Source: Oxyruncus cristatus
Taxonomy: Eukaryota; Chordata; Aves; Passeriformes; Cotingidae
Direction of reading: 5' to 3'
Assembly: GCA_013399855.1 (NCBI GenBank)
Contig: VXAY01006829.1
Location: 310,001 to 374,000, forward strand
DNA: 64,000 nt
The position numbers and the translations under genes are program-made. Below are positions 49,920-63,125 of this stretch, piece by piece; position 1 is the first letter of the stretch, and every line of letters begins with the position of its first letter. A model generated the notes under the pieces. That model was not told the origin of the DNA. It ran no database searches and worked only from the letters and a program-made list of their open reading frames with translations.

Positions 49920-50250
49920 TGTTTTGGCTCAATCACATGCTGAGAAGCAGTCTAAAAACTTTATTCAATTCTTAAGCTTGGTGTATTCCTTGGTATTTCA
50001 TTGCAGGCATCACCCTTTTCCACTGCTGAAGCCTAAAGGAAGTGATTGCCACCATGCCCATCACCCTTTGGCTGCTGCAGTGATGCAGGGCCAGTGCCAC
50101 CACAACAGCTGCCCCCAGCCATGTGCATCCTCTTGAGCGGCTGTCCCTGCTCACACCCAATGCAACCATGAACCTTGGCTGCTGCTGTTGCCACGTGGAC
50201 GGGAAACACACAAAAAAAACCACAAAAAAAATCTTCAACCGGGCCTCATT
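49920..50250 (-). other. GC-richer island, possible LTR or other repeat piece
   Basis: Read on the minus strand, the block ends GAATTGAATAAAGTTTTTAGACTGC...GATTGAGCCAAAACA, with AATAAA followed by about 45 bases and a final CA, like the R-U5 end of an LTR. The middle is rich in GCAGCAGCC and GGTGATGGGCATGG phrases. I found no matching TG end or clean target duplication, so the class is open. The overlapping frames at 49924-50136 (+) and 49972-50238 (-) are not recognisable. Confidence 0.25.
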
Positions 50251-51802
50251 AAAATATTAAAACCCAGAGTCTACAGAGTGGCCATTTCATTTTCTGCAAG
50301 GCACGTGCTGTCTGTCATGATGACCTTGACATTCAGTTTTATCATTTCCCCTCGGATGAGAGAATTTGCAAGGACATATTCTGCTTAAGTTCAAAATCTT
50401 CCATTGCAAATGTGACTTGTCTTCCAAAGCAGCAGCAAATCAAATTCTGTGTTTCATCATAACTGCTTGTGTGCATTTCCAGGGTTATTGATTTGGAAAT
50501 CTAACATCTGTAAAATGCAAAACTAGACAATTAAGCTTAGGAAAGGTGGTACACATCAGCTGATCTCCCCTGCTGTATGCAGGCTAATGGTATGTACCCA
50601 TATGACTGTGAACTAGTCTGGAAAATGAGAAATGCCTGTGATCAGTAATGTTGTCATTATCTAACACTAAAAAAAAAATATGTTCTTTCTGATTTGACCA
50701 GGTTTCTAAGGAAAGGTGAACACCATCTGTTCTTTTTTTCGGTGCATCACTTCTTAAAATGAACATCTAGAAAGAAATAATACTTTTTATTAGATCAAAT
50801 AGCGCAGTTGGAAAATCGGAAAGTTCAAGCTTTAGGGCACACAAGCCCTTTCTCAAGCCTAACATGAGTCAAGCATACACTGGAAAGAATTACTGTAGTT
50901 GCAATTCAGCTAAGAGGTAAAAAAATATTTCCAGAACTCAAAACTAAACTTTCAGGAGATTACTTTACTTACTAATGTGTATAATATTACTGGATAAGTG
51001 AAATTCTGTCCTTAATTATGGAGGGTTTTGATAGCCTACTAGAATTTTCTTCCTATCTTAAATGTTTCAAATTCATCACCATTTTTGCCTACTATTCATA
51101 GCTGAAACAAGTTAGAAGTAGCAGCCATTTTCAGAATAAGCATGCACATAGGCACTTTCCTTGTTTGACTCCCTAGTTTCTTACAGTTATTCTCAACATT
51201 TCCTATCTTATCAGTATAATTCAGTAATATCCAGAGCAATTACTAACTATTTAGTTTAATGTTTTGTCTGTCTTTATCAGACCTGAAAAAGGGCTTGAGA
51301 GCTTCAGTTTTCTGCTCTTTTCAAACTGCATCATATTTTCCATCTTATAACCTTGGCTAGTGCAGCCACCTAATGCTGCTATTGGTTTTGCTATGTTCTT
51401 TATAGTAAACAAACATGTTCAGTATGCAGCAGAGAATCCATTATTCAATCAAAAAAGGAGGGTATGATCTCGCTATTTACATCCTGCTAACATTTAATAA
51501 AAGGAGTAAAAGAAAAGAAGACTCATTCAGAGATAAACAAATATAAATAATTTTATTCCTGCACATTATTTCACATCTTTCCTCTGTGGTTTTCAATATT
51601 ACTTTAGAGAGTATTTTTGAGAATCAAACAATATTTCCTATTTAGTTAGGATCATAAACACACTACAAATCAGCATAATGCACAAAATAATGTCATTTAT
51701 ACACAAACAAAATTGAGTGCATTTTGATAAATTGGTCTTCATAGGATATTTAATAGGACAATTCTTAGCACATATTTCTCCTTGCTGGTAACTTTTTCCA
51801 AG
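50251..51802. other. AT-rich interval, nothing recognised
   Basis: About 1.5 kb of AT-rich sequence without a recognised gene or repeat. Confidence 0.5.
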
Positions 51803-52609
51803 CAGAATCACAGAATCACAGAATCATAGGTTATGACAAGTTGGAAGGGACTCACAAGGATCATCAAAGTCCAACTCCCGGCCCTGCACAGGACAGCCCT
51901 GAGAACCACACCATGTGCCTGAGACATTTGTCCAAATGCTTTTTGAACTCTGTCAGGCTTGGTGCTGTGACCACTTCCTTGGGGAGCCTGTTCCAGTGCC
52001 CAACCACCCTCTGGGTGAATAACCTTTTTCTAATATCTAACCTAAACCTCCCCCAACACAATTTTAGGCCATTCCCTCAGGTCCTGTTATTGGTCACCAC
52101 AGAGAAGAGATCAGTGTCTAGCCCTCCTCTTCCCCTCATGAGGAAGTTGTAGACTGCAATGAGGTCTCCCCTCAGTCTCCTCTTCTCCAAGCTGAACAGA
52201 CCAAGTGACCTCAGTTGCTTTTCATATGGCTTCCCCTTTAAGTCTTCACCATCCTTGCAGCCCTTTTTATGCTCTCTTAACAGCATAGTGTCTTTCTTAC
52301 ATTGTAGTGCCCAAAACTGCACACACTATTCAAGGTGAGGCCGCACCAGCACAGAGTAGAGTGGAACAATCCCCTCGTCGACCGGCTGGCGATGCTTTGC
52401 CTGGTGCCCCCAGGGCATGGTTGTCCCTCCTGGCTGCCAGGGCACTGCTGACTCATATTCAACTGCCACCAACCAGGACGCCCAGGTCCCTTTCCATGGC
52501 ACTGCTTTCCAGCATCTCACTCCCGACTCTGAACGTACATCCAGGGTTACCCCATCCCAGGTGCAGAATCCAGCACTTGCCCTTGTTAAACTTCATATGG
52601 TTGGTATCA
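51803..52609 (-). mobile_element. CR1 LINE 3' end
   Basis: The minus-strand copy starts with the antisense tail CAGAATCACAGAATCACAGAATCATAGG. It covers the 3' UTR and the C-terminal end of ORF2 up to CTTGTTAAACTTCATATGGTTGG. In reverse complement it is nearly identical over about 200 bp to the copy at 31744-32248, and it extends about 300 bp further 5'. Frames at 52077-52322, 52277-52462 and 52326-52520 (-) are pieces of ORF2 and are not functional. The plus-strand 168-codon frame at 52307-52813 is antisense to it. Confidence 0.93.
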
Positions 52610-52675
52610 ACTAGAGAGGTGTTATATTATCGATTCTCTATTACATCCAAACTCAGTAACTTATTTCCATCTTGC

Positions 52676-52970
52676 ATGGTGCAACACCAGGTGCCCACCA
52701 AAGCAGTTCTATCACTCCCCTCCTCAGTTGGAGAGGGGAGAGAAAATATAGTAAAACTCTCATGGGTTGAGATAAGAACAGTGAGGGATCACTCACCATC
52801 ATGGGAAAAATAGACTTGGAGAAATTTGTTTAATTTATTACCAATAAAATAATGAGAAAAAAATAATCTTAAAACACTTTCTCTCACCCCTTGTTTCTCC
52901 CTAGGCTCAAATTCACTTTCGATTTCTCCACCTCCACCCCCAGTGGTACAGGGCGACAGAGAATGGCTGT
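52676..52970 (+). mobile_element. Fragment of an avian ERVL-type LTR
   Basis: The block contains CACCAGGTGCCCACCAAAGCAG, CTATCACTCCCCTCCTCAG, GAGAGGGGAGAGAAAATATA, GGGATCACTCACCATCA and TTTAATTTATTACCAATAAAATAATGAGAAA. This is the characteristic order of the roughly 1-kb bird LTR that starts TGTGGTGGGTTGACC. Only the early U3-side part is present: the TG end is degraded and similarity stops near 52970. It lies just beyond the CR1 at 51803-52609. It is noncoding. Confidence 0.75.
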
Positions 52971-54699
52971 TTTAAATTTTCAGACTTCTTGAAAGAGTTT
53001 TGGTGTCCAGTCTCTCTTCTTTTTTTTTTTATCTTTTTTTACAATATATATGCATATATACATAAAAAGATGATTGTAGTAAGACATCTTCCTCTGAAGG
53101 ACAGATTCTGTGATCCCAGGCCTGAAAACAACTTCATACCAAAGTACACCATTGTGAAAGGGTTCCCTGAGAAAAAAAAGAAAAGGAAGGACTGAGAAGT
53201 AAAAATCCTCAGAAACTGAATTGTATAGCACTTTATATCCAAGTCATAAGTTATGCCCCAGGGCACTGTAGTACACTTAATCAACTTTCATCTAATGCAT
53301 ATCTAAGAAAACCTAGAGGAAGAAGAGGACCTCTGAGGTACTCAACTAGAACAGCTAGTAACAAAATAACAAAAATAACAAAATAATTTTTAGAAATACA
53401 TATCCTGCAAATAGTTCCTGATTCAGAATTGTAGTGCTGTCAAAAATTGCATTCTTTCAGTAAAATATGTGTCTTATTACAGCCCTTGGTGCATGTGATT
53501 GTCTAGGTTACTAGTTGCTTTCTATGAGAGAAGGTGCAGCTAACAAGGATTGGTTTCATTAACTGCAGACAAGATTTTTTTTGCCTCCAGGGAATGAGCA
53601 GGATTGATTTTTTTTTTTTTTTTAAGATCTATTCTTTTGAACAAATGCCCAATAAAAAGTTGAATTTTACAGATTAAATAAACTGGTTGCATTAATGTTG
53701 GATTGACTGATAGTAATCAATTCAAAGAACAGAAACAGAAGCGGAAGGAGAGCAGTCTGGCCACTGTACGTGGTAGTAGCTCTGTGATGACACTGGATCA
53801 CCCTGTGCTCAGGCTGAGGTGTCACACAGTTCTTGGACACTGAAAGGAAACTGTGCAAATGACATCTCAGTTATCTGTAGTGTCCTTCATGCTCTAAAAA
53901 AGACTAAAAGCATAGGTCCTTTTCCATTTTATCTGAGTTTCTAATAACTAGGTAATGTATAAAAGTGAAAAATTTGTCAGAATAAATAGTTATTTTTTCT
54001 CACACAGATCCTCAAATCTAATGTTCTTAATAAATAAAATTTGGAGAAACAACTTGATTTATTTCAATATTTACTTCTAATTGATACCAGAATTAGAACT
54101 TCTTTTTAACACAAACATGTGATGACAGTTTTAACACTTAATCCATTTCCTTACTCAGTGTAACATATAAATAATATAAATCAGGAAGGAAAAAGCAATT
54201 CTCTTAGAAAAATGGAACATCAAAAACTTACCAACAGTTAAGTTTCATTGTTCCTGGTATAAAGCTGCCAATTGTAATTCAAGTGTTAAAACCAATTTTT
54301 GCAATCAAAATAGTGGAAAAAGTCAAGATATAACAGTAACAGGACATTCTTTTTCCATGCTTTAGCAACTCAGTGACCTCCCATTAGAAGTTTTTTAAGT
54401 GTGCTATAGATACATTGATATCTCTGCTTTCAACCTGTTAGCATATGTCTCAACCATTGTTGAGACAATGGCTCAACACCTTCAAATCAAGCATCTCAAA
54501 TAAAAACTTTTTTATATAGTCAGGAATTACAGATTTTTCCAAGTTTTCTTTTGAAAGGCAGAACTGTGGTGAGAAAAAGAAGTTGTTATGGACTGCCCGA
54601 TAGCACATGATGTGTGTTTTGCTAGGCTTACTTTCAAGGAAGTTTACTACTTTTATAACCTCAAATATTATTTCTACTTCTCTGGTAAACATTAATACA

Positions 54700-55020
54700 T
54701 TTGTTCAGGGATTGGTGTCCAATAATTTTCATGGGTTCACTTGTTCTAAAAAAAAAACTAAACAGGGAATTTCTCCCTTCCCCCTGCCCCACTATGTGCG
54801 AAGGATGTTTGAATGGTCAGGCTGGTTTTGCCTTGGGTATTTCACTAACACAAAAGAACTGGCCAGCAGATTTGACATTCCAGGCTGATGGCCCTGGAAA
54901 GTCTGTGGGGAGGGGGAGGAGTCTCGTCTCTTTGCTTTTGCCTCTCCTGGGAAAGGGCAGTTCGTTGTTCCCTGAATGGAGACAAGGTGTGGGTTGGAAA
55001 AGCTCGGAGGTAATCCTGCT
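54700..55020. other. GC-richer island, possible repeat
   Basis: About 320 bp is enriched in G and C, with CCCTTCCCCCTGCCCC, GGGGAGGGGGAGGAG and CTCCTGGGAAAGGGC. Two overlapping plus-strand frames cross it without recognisable content. It resembles ERV or LTR sequence in composition, but I see no ends. Confidence 0.25.
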
Positions 55021-56418
55021 TAATTAAATATTTGATTACTGGAAGTCCTTAAGATTTATCCACTTGGAGAACAGCAAGAGCAACAGAGAATAATTTCTCA
55101 ATGTCTGAATCATGTTAACTCTGCATCATCCTAAGAGTAGCAAATGTCCAGAGATGTCAGTTTATTTCCAACACCAGTTCCCCACACTACCAAAATTTAC
55201 CCAGTTGTACCAAGATTTAATAGCTTTCCTAGGATTGTAGGAATTTTTTATATTTATAATGGCGTATTTGAAGGATTTTAATCTTTCCAGCCTGGCCTTT
55301 TTATTTACAATATTTATCTCCTGTTTCAAGAAGTAGAACTGACTATTCTTGCAAGTGCAAAAGCAAAAGACAAAGATGGTGATCGTGACCTCTTTAAAAC
55401 TTCCTTGGACTACCCAGGGACATCTAATTTCTTTGAGAAGAACATAGAATGTCCTCACGAAAATATTACACAGACATTTCATCAGGAATGATATAGATAT
55501 ATTTGATACTTCCTTGAGGCAGCCAATTTGGCTACATTATTTCCTCAGGTCACTTTCAGCCCTATGATTAGACTCAATATGCTCCAAAGAGATGCAAAAA
55601 GATACTCTGTAATTATGAAAACTTATGGAATGTACTTGAAACTTGTAGAATGCTGAATAAATAGTCTTGTGAAATGTCCTCAGTTGCCTAAAAATTCTTT
55701 TAATTGATATACATTTTTAGGGAAAAAAGGCCTTGATAAGAAAATTTTTGAACTTTTTAAAATGATGGAGCAACCACATGGGAATCTAATAATACCTACT
55801 GAATTTTATTATTATTAAAAAAAAGCAGTGGTTTTATTTCCAGGAATCTTGTCAATGAAAACAGACAAATAACTGTTTTGATAGCATTTTTTGTATGTTT
55901 CAGTATATGAAGTGAATATTTCACATGTGTCTTATGTGGTTAAGCATAATCTGTATACGATCTCATGTTACTAATCCCACTCTGCCAGCACAGAAACTGT
56001 CTCACCTCACCTGGTGTAAGGTGGCCCCTAAGGACTGCCACTGTTTGGTTTACATGTATTTTTCCTCAAACATCACTGAACAGAAAAACAGAAAAATGGA
56101 ATACAATTGTGCAAGTTAATGGAAATTAGAAAATAAAATCATGCAGAGCTCAATTTTCAAAAAGAGAACATGTTAGCTGTGACTGTCTCAGAAAGCAGAG
56201 ATGGTCATACATAGTCATATACATCAATAGTGTAGAAGGCCTAAATTGTTGAACTAATTACCACTGTCAAAAAAAAGGAATTATTTTTATGCAGGGTATA
56301 CAACAAGTTCTCTCATTTCTTTGGTTTGTTTTACTTGATGAATCAGCCTAATATTACAGCATATTACTTCGTAATTGAAACAGCAGTATTTATCTTCCCT
56401 TGTATTTTCCATAAATCC

Positions 56419-56439
56419 AAAAAAAAAAAAAAAAAAAAA
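56419..56439. repeat. Poly(A) tract
   Basis: A run of 21 A. No recognisable retrocopy lies before it on the plus strand. Confidence 0.8.
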
Positions 56440-59400
56440 GATTTTGGCCAAAAAAAGTACTTTAGAAATCACTTCATCATATTCTTTCATAAGGCTTCAA
56501 CAAGATTTAAACTGGCTTTTAGGCTTTTTGAAGTTGTAAATGGCTAAGCATTCAATCTGAAAAACCTAATGAAATTTTCAACAGGAAACTGAGAATGCTA
56601 TTTTACTTGACAAAGCAAGAATCTATGGACATATATATGTCCTAAGTACTTTAAAATTACAGTAAGTGCTCAGAAAGTGAGACATGTAGGAAAAAAACTA
56701 CAGTTCTTATGCTGTGTTATTAACATGTGTGTAAAGTCAACATCTTTAAAACAGTGTTTTAAGAAGGAAAAAATACAAGTATTTCAGGAAGTAAGGCTTC
56801 GTAAGAAACTGAAAATTTATCTTGAAAAAGGAAGAAAAATTATGATATTTATGGTGGTAAGAAAGCAAAAAACAAAGGGAAACAGGAAAGAAAAATTCTG
56901 CAATTTTATTCACCAATGTCATGTATGAGATACATTTTTCTAGTGCATTTTATTGCATAGGACTGATTACATAATTTTTGCTAACAGTCAAAATATAGGA
57001 CCTGCACTCTATTTTTTGAGAAGCTGTGCAACACAGTTCAGTTGCTAAGCACTCCTCAAGAAAAACTCATTTACTGAAATACCCAGTGGCCATTTTAAAG
57101 TAGAGATGAATTGCTGGAGTCTCACAAACACACATGCCCCCATACAAGGGTTGTTTATCCTCATATGCGCCTGGGAAATTATGTTTCCCCAGACAGAAAC
57201 AAAAACAAGGTCCTTGCCTCACTTGAAAAATGAGGTATAATTCAGTGGTGGGGGAGCAGAGCCTGGAAGAGGAGGGAGGGCATATGATGATCTGAGCAGT
57301 TCTAGTTACATCAGTAGGCTCACGCACCTCACTGCAGCTAAGTGCAGTGATCTGCTCAATCAGCTCCACAAAAAAGTAGTGGTACATAGATCACAGTCTG
57401 AAAAAAATCAAATCTGATCTGCAAAACTTTCACTGGAAAGAATCCCATGCAAGGACTCCTGCTGACTGTCCCAGCTCACTCTTAAGTTTACAGTAACAGG
57501 AAGCATAAGCAGTAATTCTATTCCCACTGGTGAATTTTTTTCCCCACCCTTGAAGTTTTGAGACCAATTGAGTCCCATAAACTAAAAATACTTTATTATA
57601 CAGTTCACCGTGTTAAATTTTTAAATAAAATATGCTAGAGAGCTTCCAAGTATTGAGACCTTCCACATTCAGGAACATTGAGAGTTGGCACATTCCAAAG
57701 CCCTTATATAATTATGAGACATTTAATTAACATCGTTATACCATTTTATTCATCTATGAGTTTCCAGATACAAAGTAAACTACTTATAAGATTTTATGGC
57801 CCAGATGTGAAAATCAAACACATTTCTCCAATGAATGATAACACCTTGGTCTTTTAACCACTAAGCACTAGATAAACCAGGAAACCATTATTAGAAGTCA
57901 TACATTTAAATACATTTTTTTCTAAATTGGCAACCAAAATGTACTTTAAAGAATAATTGAAAAAAATCTCGATTCACTTTTTCATTGTTCTTTTTGGCAG
58001 CAGTAATCATGGCAGAAGAGTAAAAGGAATCAAAAATAGCATTCCTTTATTCTTAAAACAATTTTCTGGCTTTAGTGTCCTCTCTTCAACCTCTTTATCC
58101 TCCTCAATCTAGACCAGGACTCTGTCTGTGTGTGGGTTTTGGTACAGGAGGCTTTTTGCGGCTGGGGGGATAGAATGAGGAGATAAGAAAAAACAGGGAG
58201 GAAAACATCAGTGCAAAAATTTAATCTCCTCGCCTGCCAATGTTTCTAATAAAAGTACACGTAAAAAAGTTCCAAAGTGGAAGTATTTTGCCACAAATTG
58301 AGTGTGTTTTTCCAGTAGGTCTCAATACACATTCATTTATATACAAGCCTTATATGGCAGGGGGTAATAACTAAGATTGACAGAGAACACACAAAAATTG
58401 CCATGTAGGAGTATTTTGGCAGAGAATTACAGGGGAAGTTGTACAGTGATTAAGTAACAATTTCATTCAAGTGTACAGCAAGGGCAAGAGGATTTTCATG
58501 GACTAGATACTTCTTTTAAAAATTTTCTGACTTCTGAGCCACTTCTTAAACTATTAGGCATTGCCTACCCACGCAGCAATTCCAACTTGGCCTCATTTAC
58601 ACAGCAGAACTCCTTGCTAAGGGCATTTCAGCTATCTAGGAGAGGGAAATGTAGTCTGTTATTTCTCAGTGTTTTAGACAGTAAAGTTTAAGAAGAAAGT
58701 ATGAAAATAGATCGGGTGAGTTCAGTTATTAAATTAATGCAGAGAGCAACTCGGAGAAAATAAAGCCCAGAGTCATAAAGTAATTGCCTGATTTTTAACT
58801 AGTGTGCTTCCTGTGCATTGCCCTCCTTAGCACAGAGTTAGAATGACAGCTTACTTTCCTAAAATGAGAAGTATGGAGAGATGCCAGGAACTAATTCCTC
58901 AGGAGTTTCCACAAAAGTATTAGCTTACAGTAGGAACAACTAATTTCCTAACTTGTGCTGAGTTAAACAAAAGCATTTTTCTAATTTTTTAAGAAATTGC
59001 TATATTTAATTATTTCCACCATGTACTTTCATAACCAATTTAGAAATATTGGGTTTCATTTTCTCTGTTTTTTACTCCTACAAAAAAACAAGCCTAATTC
59101 CTACCAAAAAAATTGCTTTCAGACAAAATATTAAATTCAAAGCAAGCAAACAAACAAAGCATGAGTCAGAGTCTTTCAATCCTGTAACCCTGAATCACCA
59201 AAAAAACACAAATCAAGTCTGGGCTCACAGGCCTGTGATAGGAATGGGAGACAGTCCGCAGTACACTTTGGAATCTATCCAGATTCTCAAATGGACCCAA
59301 CCACTTTTCTCTTTGAATATCATTAAACTAGTTCTTATTTCTTTTCCCTGATCTGAAGAAGATTCTCCACATGATTTTTTAAAATAAAGTTCAATCTAAT

Positions 59401-60202
59401 TAAACTGAAAATAAAGCAAAGGAGACACCATATCGTAGAGTAGCAGAATTTATTAATTATTTTTTTCAGTAACTCATCCGTTGTGCTTTGTGGAGTCCAT
59501 AATTTCAAGGGTAGCTGTTCATTTCAGGAACCTCTGTGAACATATATAACCCATAAAGCGGTGCTTCAAATGAGGAAATATCACAGAGAAAGCCCTAACC
59601 ACCTGATGAAAAAACCAAAAAGATGCTAATCTGTGCTGTTAAACCTTCCAGTTTCTTTCACATATAGAAATTTGTGCAAACCTTAAAGACAGTTTCCCTT
59701 CACCTCTGCACATTACTCCTATGTAATGATTTGGTTTTGCATACCAGAATCTGTGAAAGAACTGGAGCGTGAAACACTTTTGCTCTGCAAATCATCAGAA
59801 GTATCAACATTTCAGCCACCTTTTTTTCCAATGAAAATTGCAGAGATAGTTAGCCACTGGGGATGAGTTCTTCCCATTATTTTTGTTTATAATGAGAGGG
59901 GTTTTTTATAGCAAAAAAGTGAGGTTTCCAGCTTTGCCTCTTTAAAGAAAAAAATGTAAGCATGGAAAAGACAAGGGCAAATCACTGTGAAATAACTGAG
60001 AAGTTAGCTAGTCCTTTTATTCAAGCTATTTAATCCAAGGGTATAACAAGCTCTTTGAGATGCCCTAACTAATTTTGACCTACAATTTTCCCATTATGCA
60101 CTAACCCCTTAACACGCACATTGACTTCTGCCGTTGCTTGGCTTCTTCTCAGGGTAAAGTATAAGGAGTGATTCCTGCAGAAAAAACTGTTCTATTTCTG
60201 GG

Positions 60203-61103
60203 TGATGGGGTAGACTGTACCCTCAGCAAGGTTGCTCATGACACACCACTGTAAGGAATGGCTGACACTCCAGAGGGTTGTACAGCCATCCAGAGGTATC
60301 TGGGCAGGATGGAGAAATGAGCTGACAGAAACCTCATGAAATCCAACGTGTGGAAGTGCAAAGTCATGCACTGGAAGGAACAAACCCAAGGACCAGTGTA
60401 TGGGATGCTTACCTGCAAAGATGCTTTGAAGAAATGGACCTAAATGTCCTACCGGACACCAGGTTGAACATGATCCAGCAATGTGCCCTTGCCACAAAGA
60501 GGGCTGATGGTATCATGGGCTGCATTAGGCATCATGTTGCCAGTAGGTAAAGGTAGGTTATCCTTCTCCTCTGCTCAGCACTGGTGAGGCCACACCTCGA
60601 GTACTTTGTCCAGTTGTGGATCCACTAGTACAAAAGACATGGAAATACTGGAGAGAGTCCAGAGAAGGTCCAGGAAGGTGATGAAGGGATTGGAGTGTCT
60701 TAGGAAGAAGAGCTGAGAAATCTAGGACTGTACACCCTGGAGAAAAGAAGTCTCAAAAGGAATCTCACCGGTATGTGTAAATATATGGAGAGACGGTGAA
60801 AAGAGAAGGATGTCAGGTGCTTCTCAGTGGTGCCCAGTGATAGGACTGGAGAGAGTGGGCACAATCTGAAACACAGAAGGTTCTGTCTGAACATCAAGAA
60901 GAACTTTTTTACTCTGAGGAGGACCGAGCACGGGCATAAGTTGCTCAAGGTGGTGTTGGAATCTCCCTCCACAGAGATATTAAAAAGCTGGCTGAACATG
61001 GTTCTGAGCAAGAAGGCCTAGTAGCCCTGCTTGAACATGCTGTTTAGATTAGAGGTGCCCTCCAGAGGTGCTTTCCAAACTCACCCATTCTGTGATTCTG
61101 TGG
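60203..61103 (+). mobile_element. CR1 LINE 3' portion (decayed reverse transcriptase and 3' UTR)
   Basis: The plus-strand CR1 begins at the reverse-transcriptase active-site region (GATGGGGTAGACTGTACCCTCAGCAAGG). It runs through the C-terminal end of ORF2 (CTGGAGAAATGAGCTGACAGAAACCTCATGAA and later AAGTGCAAAGTCATGCACTGG) to the 3' UTR and a short tail (CCATTCTGTGATTCTGTGG). The expected F-A-D-D codons read V-A-H-D at 60231-60242, so the catalytic motif is destroyed. Short frames remain at 60350-60550 and 60827-61021. It belongs to a different CR1 subfamily from the 31744 and 51803 copies. Confidence 0.92.
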
Positions 61104-62995
61104 TCTGCCATAGATGCATTTAAAGGACATTTACTCCATTCTGTTCATCTTGATTTTTATGTAGTTGATTCACAACTCTATCAAAGTAAAGAATAATGGC
61201 CATGTAGGACAGATCAGCTACAGGTTAGCTATCCAAGGACCTAATTCCATATTACCTTCATATTATTTGGTCAGAGAAGGTAAAATACTACCTAACTGAA
61301 ATCCCAACATTTCACATCACTGAAATCAACTTCTCTACATGCCAATTTCATATAAGCAAGACAGTAAGACTTATGTTGCCAGCATTCTCTGCATTGGCTT
61401 CCCATTAACACAGTCAAAATTGCTCTTACATAAGCAAACTTTGGGTACTTAACTAAGGCCCAGCTATTCCTACCAAAAAAAGGGAAAGGAGGTGAGTAAA
61501 ATTAACCCAGCTGTTTCTAGGGGATGGTATTGGAGGGTGAAAGCAGAAATTCCTAGTTACTGAACCATGGGTATTGACACCATTTTTGTATATGTCACAC
61601 CATATAAGAAAACAAATTTGACCAATAACAGGCATGAACTATTGCGTTTTGGATGAAATACAGCACATCATGCTGTGTTGATTCTGGAAGGATAGTCAAT
61701 ACTGAATCCAATAAAAATTTACTGACATAAACAGTCATTACCTCAGTCATTCAAGTTACCAGTGCAATTTTTAACCGGCAAGATTAATTTATGCATACCA
61801 GAGTGGCGATTTGTTGTGTGGCTTTAGCATTTTCCTTACAGGCGCTGCCATAAGCAACTGCTGACTTAGCCTGCAGCTAGAGCTTGCACTAAACATTAGT
61901 TTTAGAGGCAGTTTGCAAGACCATGTTCTTACTCACACTTCTCTGGGTACTGTCACAAGAGCAAAGCCAAGCACGTTGCCATCTTTGTTCCATCTTTGCT
62001 TACCCTTCCCCCTATTTTAAAACAAAAGCATTGAAAGCCAATTCCAAACACTGTAATAATGTAAACTCTGCTTGTCCTGTCCTGCTAATCCTGACATTCA
62101 TATGTAACATGGAAGCCACAAACCATATACACATAATTTCTTTGCAGCTTTGCCCCTGAAGGCCTCAAAATATTTATCCTAAGATTTATACTGTGAGTTT
62201 CTCACCAAGATGCATACAGGTATATACCTGCCAAATATTTAAGGCTGATACTTTTTATTTTCTTTTCCTACAGGCTCAAACATTGAGGGATAGTGTCTTT
62301 CACAGTAAGAGATTTGATTTGTAGTTACAGTTCTATTATAAAGAGTTGGAAAGAAGTGTATCTTCTGGATTAGACTGATCCAGACAGTTTTTTTATCAGA
62401 AATAACAGTAGACTTAGAGTTCCCTTTTTGTCCCTCAAAGGTCCTTTCCTATAAAATTTGTTAATCTACTTGCAATATGAAATATTCATCATAGTTTTAG
62501 TCTCAAACACTAGCTTTCTCTTCCTTGACCATCAAAGAACAGGGACACATGCTTAGTGTGTTTCCTTTGATATGGAGCACACACAGTCTGACTACTTTCA
62601 AAAAATTTGGCACTCAGGGTATATTAAACATCTGACTGGTTTTAAATAGGTGATGGCAAAACACTGCATCCTTCTACAGTTTCCTTTTCTTACAACTTTA
62701 GCATTTTCAGAACCAATATCAGTTCTTACCAGCCCCTCAGCTAGGACTCAAACATTAATCTCTAATTCAGATTTCTAACTTGCCAAGGCACTGGAATTTT
62801 GCTGAAGACTATACATGAAATTCCCTCTTCAGGCAAGAATATATTTAACCTTTTCAATCTTCAGGAGAAAATAACAATAGAAACTTGGAAAACATGGACA
62901 ATTGGAAAAGAAATAGGAGCCATGTTGAGGCTTAACTTCCTCTTGTCAGCTCTTTTAGGCTGTCCCCAGATGCCAGATCTACATATCTTTTAGTA
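61104..62995. other. AT-rich interval, nothing recognised
   Basis: About 1.9 kb without a recognised gene or repeat. Frames at 61453-61635 (-), 61923-62159 (+) and 62799-62993 (+) carry no domain that I recognise. Confidence 0.5.
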
Positions 62996-63125
62996 ACTCC
63001 AGAAATAGTGACTCTACTACCTCAGTGAGCAGCTGGTTCCAATGTTCAACAACCCTTCTGGTGAAGTAAAAAAAACCACTCCTCAAAGTTTGCTAGCACT
63101 TCACAGTCCTGTCCATGTGCCTGTG
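62996..63125 (-). mobile_element. CR1 LINE fragment, 3' UTR region
   Basis: GTGACTCTACTACCTCAGTGAGCAGCTGGTTCCAATGTTCAACAACCCTTCTGGTGAAGTAAA is a decayed antisense copy of the CR1 3' part that usually reads GTGACTCCACCACCTCCCTGGGCAGCCTGTTCCAATGCTTGACAACCCTTTCAGTGAAGAAA. It is short, diverged and old. Confidence 0.7.

Larger units (their letters stand above)
52971..60202. other. 7.2-kb AT-rich interval with a GC-richer island
   Basis: No gene is recognised. Notable items are a T run at 53608-53623, a GC-richer island at 54700-55020 and an A run at 56419-56439. Frames at 54607-54888, 54701-55027, 55162-55482 and 57067-57387 have no domains. Confidence 0.45.

Noticed and set aside
52307..52813. 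168-codon plus-strand frame
   Set aside because: It is antisense to the CR1 at 51803-52609 and runs into the ERVL LTR fragment. It is not a gene.
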